Shown here: positions 33,566 to 46,100 of the stretch, in pieces | How the letters are laid out: each line of letters starts with the position of its first letter | Numbering within the stretch: position 1 is the stretch's first letter | Assembly (NCBI RefSeq): GCF_025602895.1 | Contig: NW_026516250.1 | Span: 276,006-340,005 of the forward strand | Source: Polychytrium aggregatum | Taxonomy: Eukaryota; Chytridiomycota; Chytridiomycetes; Polychytriales | Direction of reading: 5' to 3' | DNA: 64,000 nucleotides | Notes under the pieces: generated by a model | Told to the model about the DNA's origin: nothing | The model's database searches: none | What the model saw: only the letters and a program-made list of their open reading frames with translations | Translations under genes and position numbers: made by a program

Positions 33566-36500
33566 TCACTTTGAATTCTTGGTCAACCCGGACAGTTCCA
33601 ATATTCTGGAATGAACAAATTCTGCGATCGGGTCCTCCAAGTCGCATGAGATATGCAAAAGATCATCCAGGGCGCGGCAATAATGTTTCCGCGCCAAATC
33701 GCACTGATGCTGACATTCGTTGAGAATACCAAGGCTGGTCATTATTCCGGCACGTACAATGTTACTTTTGGAGTCGAAGAAGGCTTCATTGAGATCCAGC
33801 GCTTCTTGAAGGGTCTCTTCGGCCTCGGCATATCGCCCAAGATGAGTAAGCACGGTACCGATGCTGACCAGCGACTCGGCGACGCTGACATGAGCTCTCG
33901 TACCGTAAACTCCAATTTTGATCTCCAAACCTTTCTGGAAGTAATCGAAAGCCTCTTGAAGTCGGTTTTGCTTCATGGAAAGATCGCCCAGCTTGTGAAA
34001 CGACAGCGCGATCAATAAGTCGGTCTTGTCGGGAGAGAGTATGCTCGATATGATCATGGCTTCACCGAGATAACGGGCAGCCCCGTCAATGTCCCCTTGG
34101 ACAGTTGAGACGTCAGCGAGTTTTTGGAGAATCATGAGGATCATAGGATCATTGCGAGTTTGAAACACGGCGAGACCCAGGTCGAGGGAGGCTTCGAGAA
34201 ATGTCTGTGCTTCGCTGTGCTTTCCCAATATATAATGTGCAGACCCCATGGTCATCAGAATATCGACCGTTGTCTCTGAGCCGCCCTCTGGATCCGTAGC
34301 AGTTGTGATGGCGAGAGCCTCCTCGAGCCGGGACAGCGCTTTCTCAACCTGGCCCTCCTTCATGAGAATCGTACCGACTTCGCGCAAAGCCCGCGCCACA
34401 TCTGCATGGACTCGGGTTTCGTGGAGTTTGGTGGCGATTACGACACACTGCTCAAAGTAGGATCGTGCTTCAAGCGAATTCCCCATCTCCGCGGAGACGA
34501 TGCCCAGGTTATTGAGGATGGGGATCAGCATCGGATGAATACGGAATGTGTCCATATTTTGCAGCATTTCGAGCGACTCCAGAAGATATCTTTCAGCCTC
34601 GGCGCTGTTTCCAAGCGCTCTCTCGAGATCTCCCAGATTGTTGAGAGACTGAACAATATCCATGTGTTTCTTATTTGGAAACAAGCGCAGTCGAAGATGG
34701 AGGCATTCTTGGTATTGTTTCTGCGCTTCCTTGAGCCGGCCAAACTGTTTCTCGATGTTGCCGATGTTGTTGTGAATTGTAGCGATGATGGGATGATCCC
34801 GATCCGGGTAGGCGCTGATCCCTTGTTCAAGAGCTTCTTTATAGAGATTAAGAGCGATTTCTCGATGACCCAGTTGCGACTCGACCGCCCCAAAGTTACA
34901 GAGGAGTACGGCCATCAATCGAGCACTGCCTGGCTCTGTGACGCAATCGAGGATGTGTCGTGCTTTGGTAAAGCAATCTTCTGCCTCCTTTAGCTTTCCC
35001 CTGTCGCTGTATATGGAACCAACGTTGATTGTGGACTGGATGATGTCCGCTGTAGCTATTTGATCCCGGATCGTCAAGCGGATGTCCAATGCTTCTGCGA
35101 AGCAAGCCATGGATTCATCGAAGCGTCCAAGAGTGGAGAAAACAGTTCCGAGCGTATTCCGAACCGATGCGTACATGGGGCTGAACTTCGTGCCATAAAA
35201 TAAAAGGCACCGCTCCAAACACACGGAGAGAGCTTCTTGGCTTGACTTGTAGGCACCACGATCGTTCAACACCTCCCCAAATCTCCAGTGAATCCATGCA
35301 TGCATCTCCTTGGTGTAGCGCTCAGGAATAGCTCTTGCTGCATAATAATCAAGGTGGCCGCCAACCACCACGCTTTGAGTGTCCGGAAGGTCGGTGAGAC
35401 CAAATATGACCACTCCAGTATCTTCCTCAGCTTGCTCGAGGTCCAACGCTTCAATACACTTGAGAAAATCGTACGAAGCAGCTTGGATGAGGGAATGCGT
35501 GTAGTAAACATCGTCGGCTCCAAGTCGGAGGAGCCCTCTTTGGCACAGCAGTCGCACGGCCGAAGGAAGAACTGGAGCAAAGAGCGTCAATATTGCACCA
35601 CGGTTTGTATGTGCATGTAAAGAAGATGACGTGCAGAGTATCGATGCTCACCGTCGGTGGATATGCCCAGTCTTTCTCCGAGTTTCTTGATAAGAATGTA
35701 TGGGATGTCGTCAGGACCGAGCAAGCCGATGCTTGCCAGGAGTCGACGGGCAGCTTCCCCGAGCTTCTCTTGAGCAGAAATCGACTCAATAGACAAGCTG
35801 ACGATGGCTTTGAGAGAAGAGCGCTGATCCTGGTCATTTGTGCTCTGATTGAGGAAATTTTGGAAGTTTCGATCAACATCGGAGAGCGATACATCAACGT
35901 TGTCCAAGAGAGTCAAAAGTGTTCCGAGAACAAGAGGGTATCCCTGTATTTTCGATACGATGCGTGAGAGAGTATCCAGATCTTCTTTGGAGTCAAATTT
36001 GCCTTCAGTACGAGAAGACTCGGAGAGAATATAGCTGTAGGTCAGATCGTCCGACCAGGGAAGGAGACGGATGGGTTGCTGCTGAAAGTCCGAGACTTTG
36101 GCCCTGAACGCCGAGAGAAACGCCCCAGTGCTGATCGAGGACAGCCTAGTGGTGACGATGACATCGCCTCCGAACCCAAGGGTCTCGGAGTGCTCAAAGA
36201 CAGAGTTGACGGCGTCAATATCGTCAATGTTGTCGAGGACGAGGAGATATCCATGCTGGTTGGCAAAATAGTGCGAGGCATGCTGCTTGATCTCCTCGAT
36301 ATTGATGGACGGGAACAGCTTGATAAGGCCGTCCAGAGCGGTGGCCTCGGTCGCACAATTGATCCAGTAGAACTTGAAGTACTGCGGCCGTGTTCCAATA
36401 GTGCTGTCCATGAACTCCACAAGCGAATCCTGGTTGCTGACCTCGAGCGTGCCCATCATGTAGCGGAGAAACTGCCGAGCCAGGACCGACTTTCCCATAC

Positions 36501-37705
36501 CGCCCAGTCCCGAGATGATTGCTCGACCAGTCCGAGTGACTTGCTCGAGGAGGCTGTCGAGGTGGTCAATGTGGCCAAAAAACTTGGCGTCGCAAAAGTG
36601 GCGCTTGAGAAGCTGGTCCAGAACATCCTTGGTGGCGGACGAGATTGGCCGAAGCAGGTTCAGCAGGCGGTAGACCCGTCTGTGCGCCTGGTCGGGTCGG
36701 AGAGTGAGCATCTGGATTTGCTTCAATTGATGGAAAATGTGCCTGAGCCTGTCGAACCTTGGGGAGGCTGGGAAGGCGTAATTGTAAGGATGGAAGATTG
36801 TGTACGATGTCTGGGACCGAGAGGCCGAGGAACAGACAGGCCAGGGATCCGGGTGGGTTGGTGACGGCAAATCAAGCCGGGTGGTTGGATGGGTCAATGG
36901 AGAGCCATGAAGGGGTCCGCGGATCGCGGGAAACGAAGGGTGGTCGCGGGCGGTGGATTCGGTAGCGATTCGGTGGCGATTCGGTAATGTTCCGAACAAG
37001 AGCAGGGTCATGAGAGCGGAGAGATATCGATGTGACGACAGGCGTGGCAGATCGTATGATTTTAAGGAGTAGAGGAGCAACAGTCGGGGCAGGGCAGGGA
37101 CATTCATGGTACGGCGGCGGGTATTAGTGCAGCGATGCAGGAACAAACCAAGCAGGAACAAACGAAGCAGCATTAGTGCAATCACAGCATCGGCAGCAAC
37201 TCGCCAGCAACATCGGCAGCAACATCGGCAGCAACATCGGCAGCCCGCGCGATTGTGCCCTGCTTGGCATCGTTCACATCACAATGCCGGTCCTCGAACT
37301 TACCCCGTCATATGTTGCGATCGACAGTGGCAAGATCCGGAGATCCGAGCCGCTGTCCCTCAGCTGCAGGGCACGCTCAATCTCGAGGACAACACCGTCT
37401 TCCTTGTTGGTCTCAACGTTCTGCTGCATGATATCCATGGATTCCTTGCTGATGAGGAAGACGGCCACCGAGCTGTTTGGAAGCTCCTCAAGGAAGACTC
37501 TTTGCCAACTGTCAGCGTCAGAGAGGCAGTCGCGGTCCAGGAACACTGCGAGATGCTCGCCGTAGCGACGATAGAAAACCGACACGACAAGTCTCTTGAG
37601 ACCTCGAGCAGTGTCGAGATCGGAGCTGGAGCGATAGCCGAAAAAGTAGTCGTGGCGTTCGCCATGAGTATCGCACAGCGATCTCTTTCTCGCCGGGATC
37701 AGCAT
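33566..37705 (-). CDS. NLR-like receptor B: TIR, NB-ARC, long TPR domain
   Basis: Exons (minus) 37705-37304, 36810-35652 and 35571-33566, 1188 residues. The TIR and NB-ARC parts up to about residue 394 are identical to receptor A (P-loop GLGGMGKS, Walker B LLVLDNIDD). Past the arm edge it diverges: EGKFDSKEDLDTLSRIVSKI, then QGYPLVLGTLL, then a winged-helix block GLLRLGADDVYYTHSLIQAA that keeps a His at the MHD-like position. Exon 2 has the same length (1159 nt) in both genes, so the ends are homologous but diverged. About 13 kinesin-light-chain-type TPRs follow, e.g. ASVRNTLGTVFSTLGRFDES and INVGSIYSDRGKLKEAEDCF. There is no membrane anchor; it ends LSGLTKNSK. The TPRs are the likely sensing surface. 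Confidence 0.82.
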
Positions 37706-39148
37706 CCTTCAGGTCCAGATGGGAGTGGGAGTGGGAGTGGGAGTGGGAGTGGGAGTGGGAGTGGGAGTGGGAGTGGGAGTGGGAGTGGGGACGATTCAAT
37801 TGTGGGCGGCCTTGATAATTGCAACAAGGGGTGATCGAGTGTGCAGGATATTGGCAGCTGGGGAAGAGCAGGCAGATGGCAGATGGCAGATGGCAGATGG
37901 CAGATGGCAGATGGCAGATGGCAGATGGCAGATGGCAGATGGCAGATGGCAGATGGCAGATGGCAGATGGCAGATGGCAGATGGCAGATGGCAGATGGCA
38001 GATGGCAGATGGCAATCGGTGGCGCAAGTGACAAGACAGCAAGGCAAGACGGCAAGACAAGACAGCAAGGCAAGACAGAGGTTGGATGCAACGGGAGGCG
38101 TCCGAGAGCAGACGCAGTGCGGGAGACGACCCAGTGACCGGGAAACAAGACACTTGCAGCAGCGGGGGTTGACAGGAACGGCAGTCAAACCAAGGCCAAA
38201 GCAGTGACCGGAGCAATGACCAAAACAATGACCGAACAATGACCAGAACAATGGCCAGGACGACAGGGACCAGGCAGAACGACCAATTTGGCAGGAGCGT
38301 CTGGCCGACAGATATTTGGCAGGAGAGATGACCAGAGTGATGGTGTTGGCGGAACAGCGGATTGGCAGCAGGGACGGACGCCTGGAAGGGAGGGCACTTG
38401 CGGAGACAAAGGTTCGATGGGGACAGAAGGCTGGCAAAGGCTGGCAAAGGCTGGCAAATGCTGGCAAGTGCTGGCAAATGCTGGCAAAGGCCGCTGAGGG
38501 GGAGGTGGCGCAGATATATCATTATTGGAAGTGCGCCACCGACCCAACCCAGCTCGAGCGCCGAGCCGGCTGGCTGCCCTGTTGCCCTGCTGTCCTGTTG
38601 CCCTGCTGTCTATTGCCCTGCTGTCCTGTTGTCTATTGTCCTGTTGCCCTGCTGTCCATCTCGCTGGGTTGCATCCTGCCTCACTGTGCTGCTTCCTGCC
38701 TCGCTGGTGCCTCGCATTCGTCTCAAAGTACCAAAGCGACTGTGTCGGCCCTTGAGCAGCTTGTGCTCCGAGTGTGAGGTCCTCTATCCCCCGCCTGAGC
38801 ATATGGATATCCACACCCCCGGTATGGATATTCGGGTCTGGCTGTGGATCTCCACAACTGGTACGACCTCCACAACTGGTACGATATCCACAACTGATAC
38901 GACCTCCACAACTGGTACGACCTCCACAACTGGTACAATCTCCACGGCCTGATGTGCATGAACACATCTGGCTCTGTTACCACGTCCTGCCATGGCATCC
39001 GCACCCTGCCGTGACATCTGCGGGCGAACAGGAGCATATGTCTGTTCGCTCTTGAATATGCTTCCACAGTCCCGTCTCTTCCTTCTCCCGTGTCGTTGGA
39101 GCATATCTCCATCCAACATGTGCACCCTTGCATATCCCCAAGCCCCTG
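36029..39148 (-). repeat. Right arm of the large inverted repeat
   Basis: Reverse complement of 28163-31295. It holds the upstream repeat arrays (heptamer 37871-38014, about 20.6 copies; hexamer 37720-37790), the TIR exon, intron 1, and the NB-ARC part of receptor B. The inner edge is inside the NB-ARC exon and not at a gene boundary. Confidence 0.95.
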
Positions 39149-39698
39149 GTGGCTTTCCTCTCGTTCCATCTAATGTTTTTCCGCCCCATTCCGACCAATA
39201 TTGGCCGCTCTCCTGCCAAATTGGTCGTCCTGCCTGGCCCCTACCGCCCTGGCAGCGCTCCTCCCACTGGACAACTGCTATGGTGCAAGGCGAGACGTAT
39301 TTGTTCCAGATTGGATCATAAAGACGCCAAGGGGGGGGGAGGAGAAACATAACAGAAAGCGTAGAAAGGGTGAGTGGAAATGCTGTTGGGTCGGATGGTG
39401 GCATCCGCAAAGTTTCGGCCCGGAGCCTCGCAGCGACCCCGCATTTCGCCCTTGTGCCTTCGACGGCATTTGAGATGCGATGGTGGAGTGCCCGTTACAT
39501 CGGCCCTGGGAGAACGATGAGCGTCAGTGTCAAGAACAGAGTAAGCAGCAATGGGGATCCGGCCGATCGCCTGGTATCTCAATCCAACCGACGGAGTCTT
39601 GAGGATTCCAACATCCATCCATTATTCTTGTACATACATCGAGTCGTATCGGACCACTTACCGATTCTCCATCGGGAGGCCCTCTTGTTTGTAACTCA
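39149..39698. other. Intergenic gap outside the palindrome
   Basis: 550 bp between the right arm and the third TIR gene; no gene is supportable. There is a poly-G run at about 39334. Part of it may be 3' UTR or a further 3' exon of the TIR gene. Confidence 0.35.
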
Positions 39699-41875
39699 TT
39701 ATCGGAATTGGTACAAAGACTGTATCGTTTTGTTGCTGTTCAGCCGCTTGCGTGTGCTGGCAGCGATGGCCACCTGGGTCGAGATCTTGAACGAAGGTTG
39801 AGCTGGAAACATCGAAAGGTTGAGGGGAATGTCCAGATTCAAGAATTTCAAGAGCTGTCTGTGCTGGATAAGCAACTCGCTTCGACTGCTGCAGTTGAGG
39901 AGGATGAACATGTAATGCTGGAAGCCTGTGCGCGTGATTGCGTAGCCCAGGTCGTGGTACTCGATGTTCGGCGGGATTTTGGCACACTCGACACCGAGCT
40001 GCTGGTAGAACTCAAACTCGTTGCCGTATCGGGTCAGGAGCAAGCCTTGATTGATGTAGTCGTCGTATCCGCGGAAAAAGTTGCGATGGAAGGTGTCCAT
40101 CTTGGTTGCTTCCAAGAAGCTTGTTCTCTCGGGGAAGACCGAGGCGTCGAGAGCATCAAAGATCCAGCTGTACAGTCGGCAGCCCAAGGGAGTGAGTCTC
40201 TCCGCGTTCAGCTCCGACAGATACATGGCCTCCCCAGGAATAAACTGAAACGAAGGGCTCTGTGGAATGGCCACGGGGGCCGGGGTTGGGGGCTGGACAA
40301 CTTCCGGGGCTCGCAGAGGCAGTGGCGGAGGAGTGGCAACTACCGGTGTTGTCTCGGCAGCAGCAGTTGGGGCGGGCGACGCCGGCGGCGCTGCGGCATT
40401 CTGGAGATCAAACGTGTTTGCGTAGATGGTGGCAAGCTGGCTGAGGCAGTTGCTGACCAGCCGGGGAATGCAATTGATGCCCTGGATGGCAAAGATGAAG
40501 GCCATCGTCTCTCGAATGGTGTGCTTCTGAGGACTGTTTGGATGGCAATGTAGCTCATCGGGGAACTGGTCGAGATTGAAGGACCGGAAGAGGGAAATTA
40601 CGTCCCCGGACTCCTCTGCCACAAGGAAGGGAACGATCTCAAGCTTGCCGGTCTTGCACAGGTCGACAGCGAACTCCCACTGTTACGACGAGCCAAGGCA
40701 GTTACCGCATTAGAACTCCTAGCTCGTTCATTCTCCAGCAACCGAGCCAAGCAGCAGTGGGCACCTGTGCATACCCATACTGCTGGTGCAGAACATATTC
40801 CACCCATCGCGGGGAGCAGAGCAGAGCAGAAAATATACGCCGCACATCAGCACTGATTTGGACGCCAGGCCAGACAACAGCCACTCACCTCAAGCAGAAG
40901 GTTGTCGGGCTTGTCGGCGGTCCTGACACGCTCAAGCGCCTGGTCGCTGATGAGCAGAATGGCGATTTTCGAGTTGACGAGGCCACTGAGGAAACCCTGC
41001 TCCCAAGCCTTGCCATAGACGAGACAGTTGACATCGAGATAAACGTGGGGCAGCTTGGGAGCTCCGCCTTTCGTGTATGCCTTTAGACGGTCGGTAAACT
41101 CGGACGACTGAAGGTAGAGTGCCAGCTTTTCGGCGAGGTTGTGCTCGGACGAGACACGGTAGGAAATGAAAAAGTCATGGGCGGTGTAGCCGCTGCGGCA
41201 CTTCCAATCCTTGCGGCTGGTGAAAACCCGAGACAGGGTGCTCTTTTCGTTCTGCGGGGGAACCTTGGGACGGGTTGGGGGCTGCGAGTCGCCTTCAGAC
41301 GCTGGTTCGGGCTGGGGGCTGGGCTGAGGCTCTTGGGCTGTCTCGGAGACAGGGGGGCTGGGGATCGGGGCTTGCGACGGCTCAGGCTTGATAGCGGGTT
41401 GGGAGATGGCACCGGCATCGAGGGCCTGGGGATACGCTTGATCAATAGAATCAGCCGAGCTTGGGAAAGGCACGGATGGACGACCAAACGAGCTCTGCGA
41501 TTGCGTACGACCAAACGAGCCCTGCGATTGCAGACGACCGAATGAACTCTGCGATTGCGGGCGTTCAAACGAGCCCTGCGATTGCGGACGAAACGAACTC
41601 TGCGACTGTAGACGTTCAAGCGAGCCAGCATGCGACAGCGAGCCGTATTGGAGAGGAGCCTGGTCAAAGGTCTCGGCCACGAACTGGGGCTCCTGGACGA
41701 AACTACTGTTGGTGACGGGTTCGCCGAGGAAGCTCTGTTCATAGAAGGTGCTCGAGGAGTACCCGATGGACTCGTCAAAGCTGGGAGGCAGCTCGCTGTG
41801 GCCGTGGGTGGCGAAGTCAGATGCACCACTGGTTGTGGCAGCCGGCGCTGCGGGTGGCTCTCCGTCGCCATCCAT
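39699..41875 (-). CDS. TIR-domain protein with Ser/Gln repeats
   Basis: Exons (minus) 41875-40889 and 40679-39699, joined in phase 0 through GTGAGT...AACAG, 655 residues. Residues ~88-132 are repeats of the form QSQSSFGR/LQSQGSFGR, and a Pro/Glu/Ser-rich linker follows. TIR, ~228-385: YTAHDFFISYRVSSEHNLAE, then PHVYLDVNCLVYGKAWEQGF, then SKIAILLISDQALERV, then across the splice NLLLE/WEFAVDLCKTGKLEIVPF, then FPDELHCHPNSPQKHTIRET. The helix glutamates at the splice junction are candidates for the NADase residue. The C-terminal ~250 residues are unrecognised (e.g. CRLYSWIFDALDASVFPERT, YHDLGYAITRTGFQHYMFIL). There is no nucleotide-binding domain, so it may be an adaptor or effector for the neighbouring receptors; that is inference. 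ATG 41875 is the most likely start unless the UBA exon upstream belongs. Confidence 0.75.
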
Positions 41876-42056
41876 GACGCCCTGTGCCAAGGATCGATGG
41901 TGGCGGAATGGCCAGCGACAGAAGTAGCCAAAAAAAAAAAAAGAGTCACGGAAGCAACCAGATATCAGAGAGGCAGTTGGAAAGCCTAGAGACGACACTG
42001 CAGCCGAAGCAGAGTGATATGCGGGCAAGCCAGAACATATCCATCAACCGCCTTAC

Positions 42057-42178
42057 CGAGAGCAGAAAATCAAGGGCGGTATCGGCGTCGTTGTTGGTCA
42101 GAAGCAGTGTATGTTCAACCTTGGTTCGGGAGAATCCCATGGCCATGAGCCGCTGGGTCGTGGCCTCGATATTCGCTT
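42057..42178 (-). CDS. Possible UBA-domain exon upstream of the TIR gene
   Basis: On the minus strand, between a CACAG acceptor and a GTAAGG donor, the frame reads EANIEATTQRLMAMGFSRTK followed by VEHTLLLTNNDADTALDFLL, a convincing ubiquitin-associated fold (MGF loop, NDxDxALDFLL helix). It could be an upstream exon of the TIR gene, but direct joining to the acceptor at 41882 shifts the frame, so the link is unproven. Confidence 0.45.
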
Positions 42179-43105
42179 CTGTGAGCGGGGTGACAGCAAT
42201 GTCGGTGTCGGTTCGGACAATGGATTAGGTCGGGGAGAGAAACTCTGCAGTGCTGCATTGATGTGGCGAGTCGACGACCAGGCGAGATGGCAGGAAACCA
42301 CAGGCAAGCCAAGCCAGCACCCTGTGCAGGTATGCAGCAGCCGTTACCGGAGGGCATCACTGGCAGTCGGAGGTGGGAGGATCGAGACGGATGATCGAGA
42401 CGGACGATCGAGATGGACAATCGAGATGGATGATCGAGACGGATGATCGAGATGGAGGAAAGCGGCGAGCCAAGGGGCTGAAGCAGGTGGGTCAACCGCC
42501 AGCGGAGCGAAGCCACCTGACCCAGGCCAAGAAGGACCGTTGCTTGGCCGCGCGACGCGCCTGGGGCGCACAGAGTCATGCAAACTCTGTCTGTACGACC
42601 CTGTGCGCGTCGAGCGGTGGCGCCTCCCTTGATTGTGTTTGTGGCCAAGGCGCCCAACTTTGGATCCCAGAGATCGTTGGCAGGCGATGAGCGAGCACAC
42701 CCGCATCCAATGCAAGCGGGCCGGCAACGGTCGAAAGCAATACACATCGTGTTTTGACTGAATACCGGGTATTCAACCATCCATACGAAAACGAAGAAAA
42801 GAAAAGACTATTGGTGTCAAAAATCCAGGGTGCCAGTTGCATTATGGACAAGCTATCGAGACAAAGACTACATGGCGCCGCTGACAGCACGGTAAGTATG
42901 TTGTGCTGTAAGAAAATACAAAGCCGGAAGTGGAGAGGGAGGTTCGTTGACCAATAAATACGGATAGGGGGTTACTCCTCAAGAGGAGGAGGAGGAGGAG
43001 AGAATGCAGTCTACATAGATCGGATATTGAACAAACAACAAAGCAGAAGAAATGGAAGAGAAAAGGATGCTACCACGCAGGAGATCAAAAGAATGCCCGA
43101 TGCGC
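42179..43105. other. Intergenic region with a GATCGAGATGGA minisatellite
   Basis: Imperfect tandem units of GATCGAGACGGAT/GATCGAGATGGA fill about 42380-42456. The rest has no supportable gene; a purine-rich GAGGAGGAGGAG run is at 42976-42990. Confidence 0.6.
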
Positions 43106-46100
43106 TTAGTCTGTCGGCAGGGCCGGAAGCGGCCCGCTCGGAGGAGGACCTTTCAGGGGCGGGATCGTGTAGGAGATGTGGCTGAGGGCTGACAAGATGG
43201 GTGATGCAAAATCGCCGTTCAAGCCCGAAGAGACGGGGGTTGCCGGGAGGGAGCCTGTCAGAGGCTGCTTTTCGTCATAGATAGAGCCGGCCTTGGACGG
43301 AGGTCGGTTGGGATAGGAAAAGGGATGCCGCTCAGTCTCGCTCGGCGTCAACGGGCTCTGGGGCATAGCGGGTTTGTAGATCCGCTCCGGTGCCAGGGGG
43401 CTGCGCGGCGATGTGGCCGATGGAGGGAGGCGTGTCTGAGAGGCGCGGAACGAGGCTTGGCCTCCGCGAGGATGGTTCTGGTTCGCACGAGGAGCGGGAC
43501 TGCCGCGGTGCATCGCCTGGCTGATGCGAGGTAGCTCCTTGGCGAGAGCTCCAAGTGGGAAGATGCCGCTTTCGTTGGTGCGGGTATTATATCCCGTTGC
43601 CCAGCCATCCGGCCAGATATGTCTGTGAGAACAGCGACATTGGTTAAATCACGACAGGCGCAAGGGACTCTGCATGGCAATCGCCGGGGAAGGCGTTGGC
43701 CGCAGTCGCGTGGCCATGGTTTCATCCACGAATGCAGGAACATGCAGGATCAAACGCCCGATTGCCATTTGCCTCTCTCCGAGGCACTGTCCTCCTTCCC
43801 TCCCGTCCCCGCTCCGCGCCATGGGCTGTAGCGCGTACCTGATGGCAATCAAATCGCCTTGATGGATCGATATCTCGTCATCGCGGGTCTTGTCATAGTT
43901 GCGCTGGGCCAAAAGTCGCTTGCCGAGCAGACAGGCCGAGTCTCGCATGGCCGTCGGAGAGACGCCCATCTGAGAGACCGACCGGATCGACTCGTTGCGC
44001 TTGCCAGGGGCCCAGCGACTTTGAACGGCCTCGTGTGTGGCTCCGGGCGGCGTTGCGGGGCGACCAAATGAGGTATTGATGCTCAAATGAGGTTTGGTGC
44101 GCTTGGATGCTGGAGGCATACTATCGGCGGGCCGTGACGGGATGAGCTGCCCCGACGAAGTCTGCAGGTACGGCGTGCTCGACGAGTCAGACCCAATGAG
44201 GGTTGAGCTGACGGCAGGTCGATCCCCGCCGGACGAGCCGTTGCGGTTGTGCCAGTCCGAGTTGGACCGGCGGTGGGAGTTGGCGGCATAGAAGGGACCA
44301 GGCTGCAGCGTCGCTGGTTTGGCCGGCGGTCCGTCTGCACGGAGAGGCATCCGCAGCTCGGGATTGGAGGGAGCGCGCGGTCGACTCACGACATGGACTG
44401 GGGCGAGCGGACCCGAAGACGGAGGCGAGAATAGGATGTTGACTCCGTGAGGGCTGCGAGGACTGGCGGGGCTGTGCGGCTCGCCGGCCGAGCGATGTGA
44501 CCGAGTGGGAGACGAGGGAACAAGCAATGAAGGCAGCGTTGACACCTGGGGCGAGCTGACGGGACGTTGGCCGCGGACGTTGCGTTGGAAATGAAGCAGC
44601 TGGTGAGGCTCGGAGAATCGACGGCGCGAGAGCATATCGCTGCTCGGACCAAATTCGGTGTCCTTGATGGGCGTGATGCGGATATGCGGCTGAGTCCGAT
44701 GCTGTTCAACCCGCTCGGAGCGAGCAGACCGGACAGCAGGAGGCACGCACGTACTCATGGGGTTGTATGTGTGAGGAATCCGCACAGGGAGCTCGACGAC
44801 TCTGCCGCTTTCAAGAACCGACGACGAGGACGACAGTGAAGACGAAGATGACGAAGACGACAGCGATGAAGACGAGGAGGAGGAGGAAGAAGAAGAAGAA
44901 GGAGAAGAGGAAGAAGAAGAAGACGCTGAAAAGACAATCTCGACATCGTGACTGATAGAGACCTGCGCTGTGGAACAGTCAAAGTGGTAGTCGACATCGC
45001 TTGGGCTATCGATGACGACGACCGAGCTGCTTTTGGTTGGGTGGATCGACTGCCCAACTAGACGACTGGTTTCTACCACTTTGTCATGGAGACTGCGTCG
45101 CGTCAGATTGGATACCAAGTTGTGCGTGTCGGCGGACGAATCCAGCAAGTTGTTCACGAGTCGAAATGCACCGAGGATAGCCGTGTCGGGTTGTGCATTG
45201 AAAACATCGTTTTTGCATCGGATATGTTGAGTCCCAAGCGTTGTAAAGGATCAGCGACGGAGCAGGGAGCCAAAGACGCCCCAGATGGGATATGCGAATA
45301 GTAGCAGAGATGGACATACCGGAAAGTGAAATGCTCTCTCCACCTGACAAGAAGAACGAGTTCTGGGTGGCTGGTTGAGGTTGGATGCAGACTGAGAGCA
45401 ACACAGGGACGTGTGGGCTTGTGGTCTGCTTCAACGACCTTCCACATTACGGGCACTGCGAGGACACGCCAATCAAACGGCAAGGATTAGAGCTACGGAT
45501 AGATGCGTCGGCGTGAAACCATGCTTGCCACAGATTCCAGCCGAGTGTGTCCAGGCAGCGCCATTTGTTGATGATGCAGCCAATGGTGATTCTCGCGGTA
45601 GTGGACAGAGTCGTTGGCGAACTTACCACTCGAAAGCGTGCCGCAGAGAGCAGAGGCAGTCGTGGAGTCGCCGATTTCCTTGCGAAAGATTGCGATGGGG
45701 AAGTGCTCGAGCACGGAGAGCGGGACCTTGTTTCCCGCAGCATCGATTCTGGCGCGGCAGTGGTAGTCGATCTCGTAGAATCGGGAGGTGGTGTCGGCAA
45801 AGAGGCGGACGGAAGGCGCGAGATGGTTCACGGGCAGGACGAGCAGGAACGGGGTGTCCCTATGGAGACGAGTTTGGCGCAACAGTCAGGGTGTGTGGGC
45901 AGCAAGCGGCGGCCGACGGAGGGGTAGAATGGCAGCCGCCAAGGTGCGACAGCAGGGCAGAGCCATGGACGATCGTGGGCGATGGTGCACGATGGCGCAC
46001 GATGGTGCATGGTGATGTGGGGTGGGCGTGTCCGACTGCGGGTGGAGCCGTCAAGCCCCATGCAGACAGATATACAACGGCGACCGGGCAGGGTATGCCG

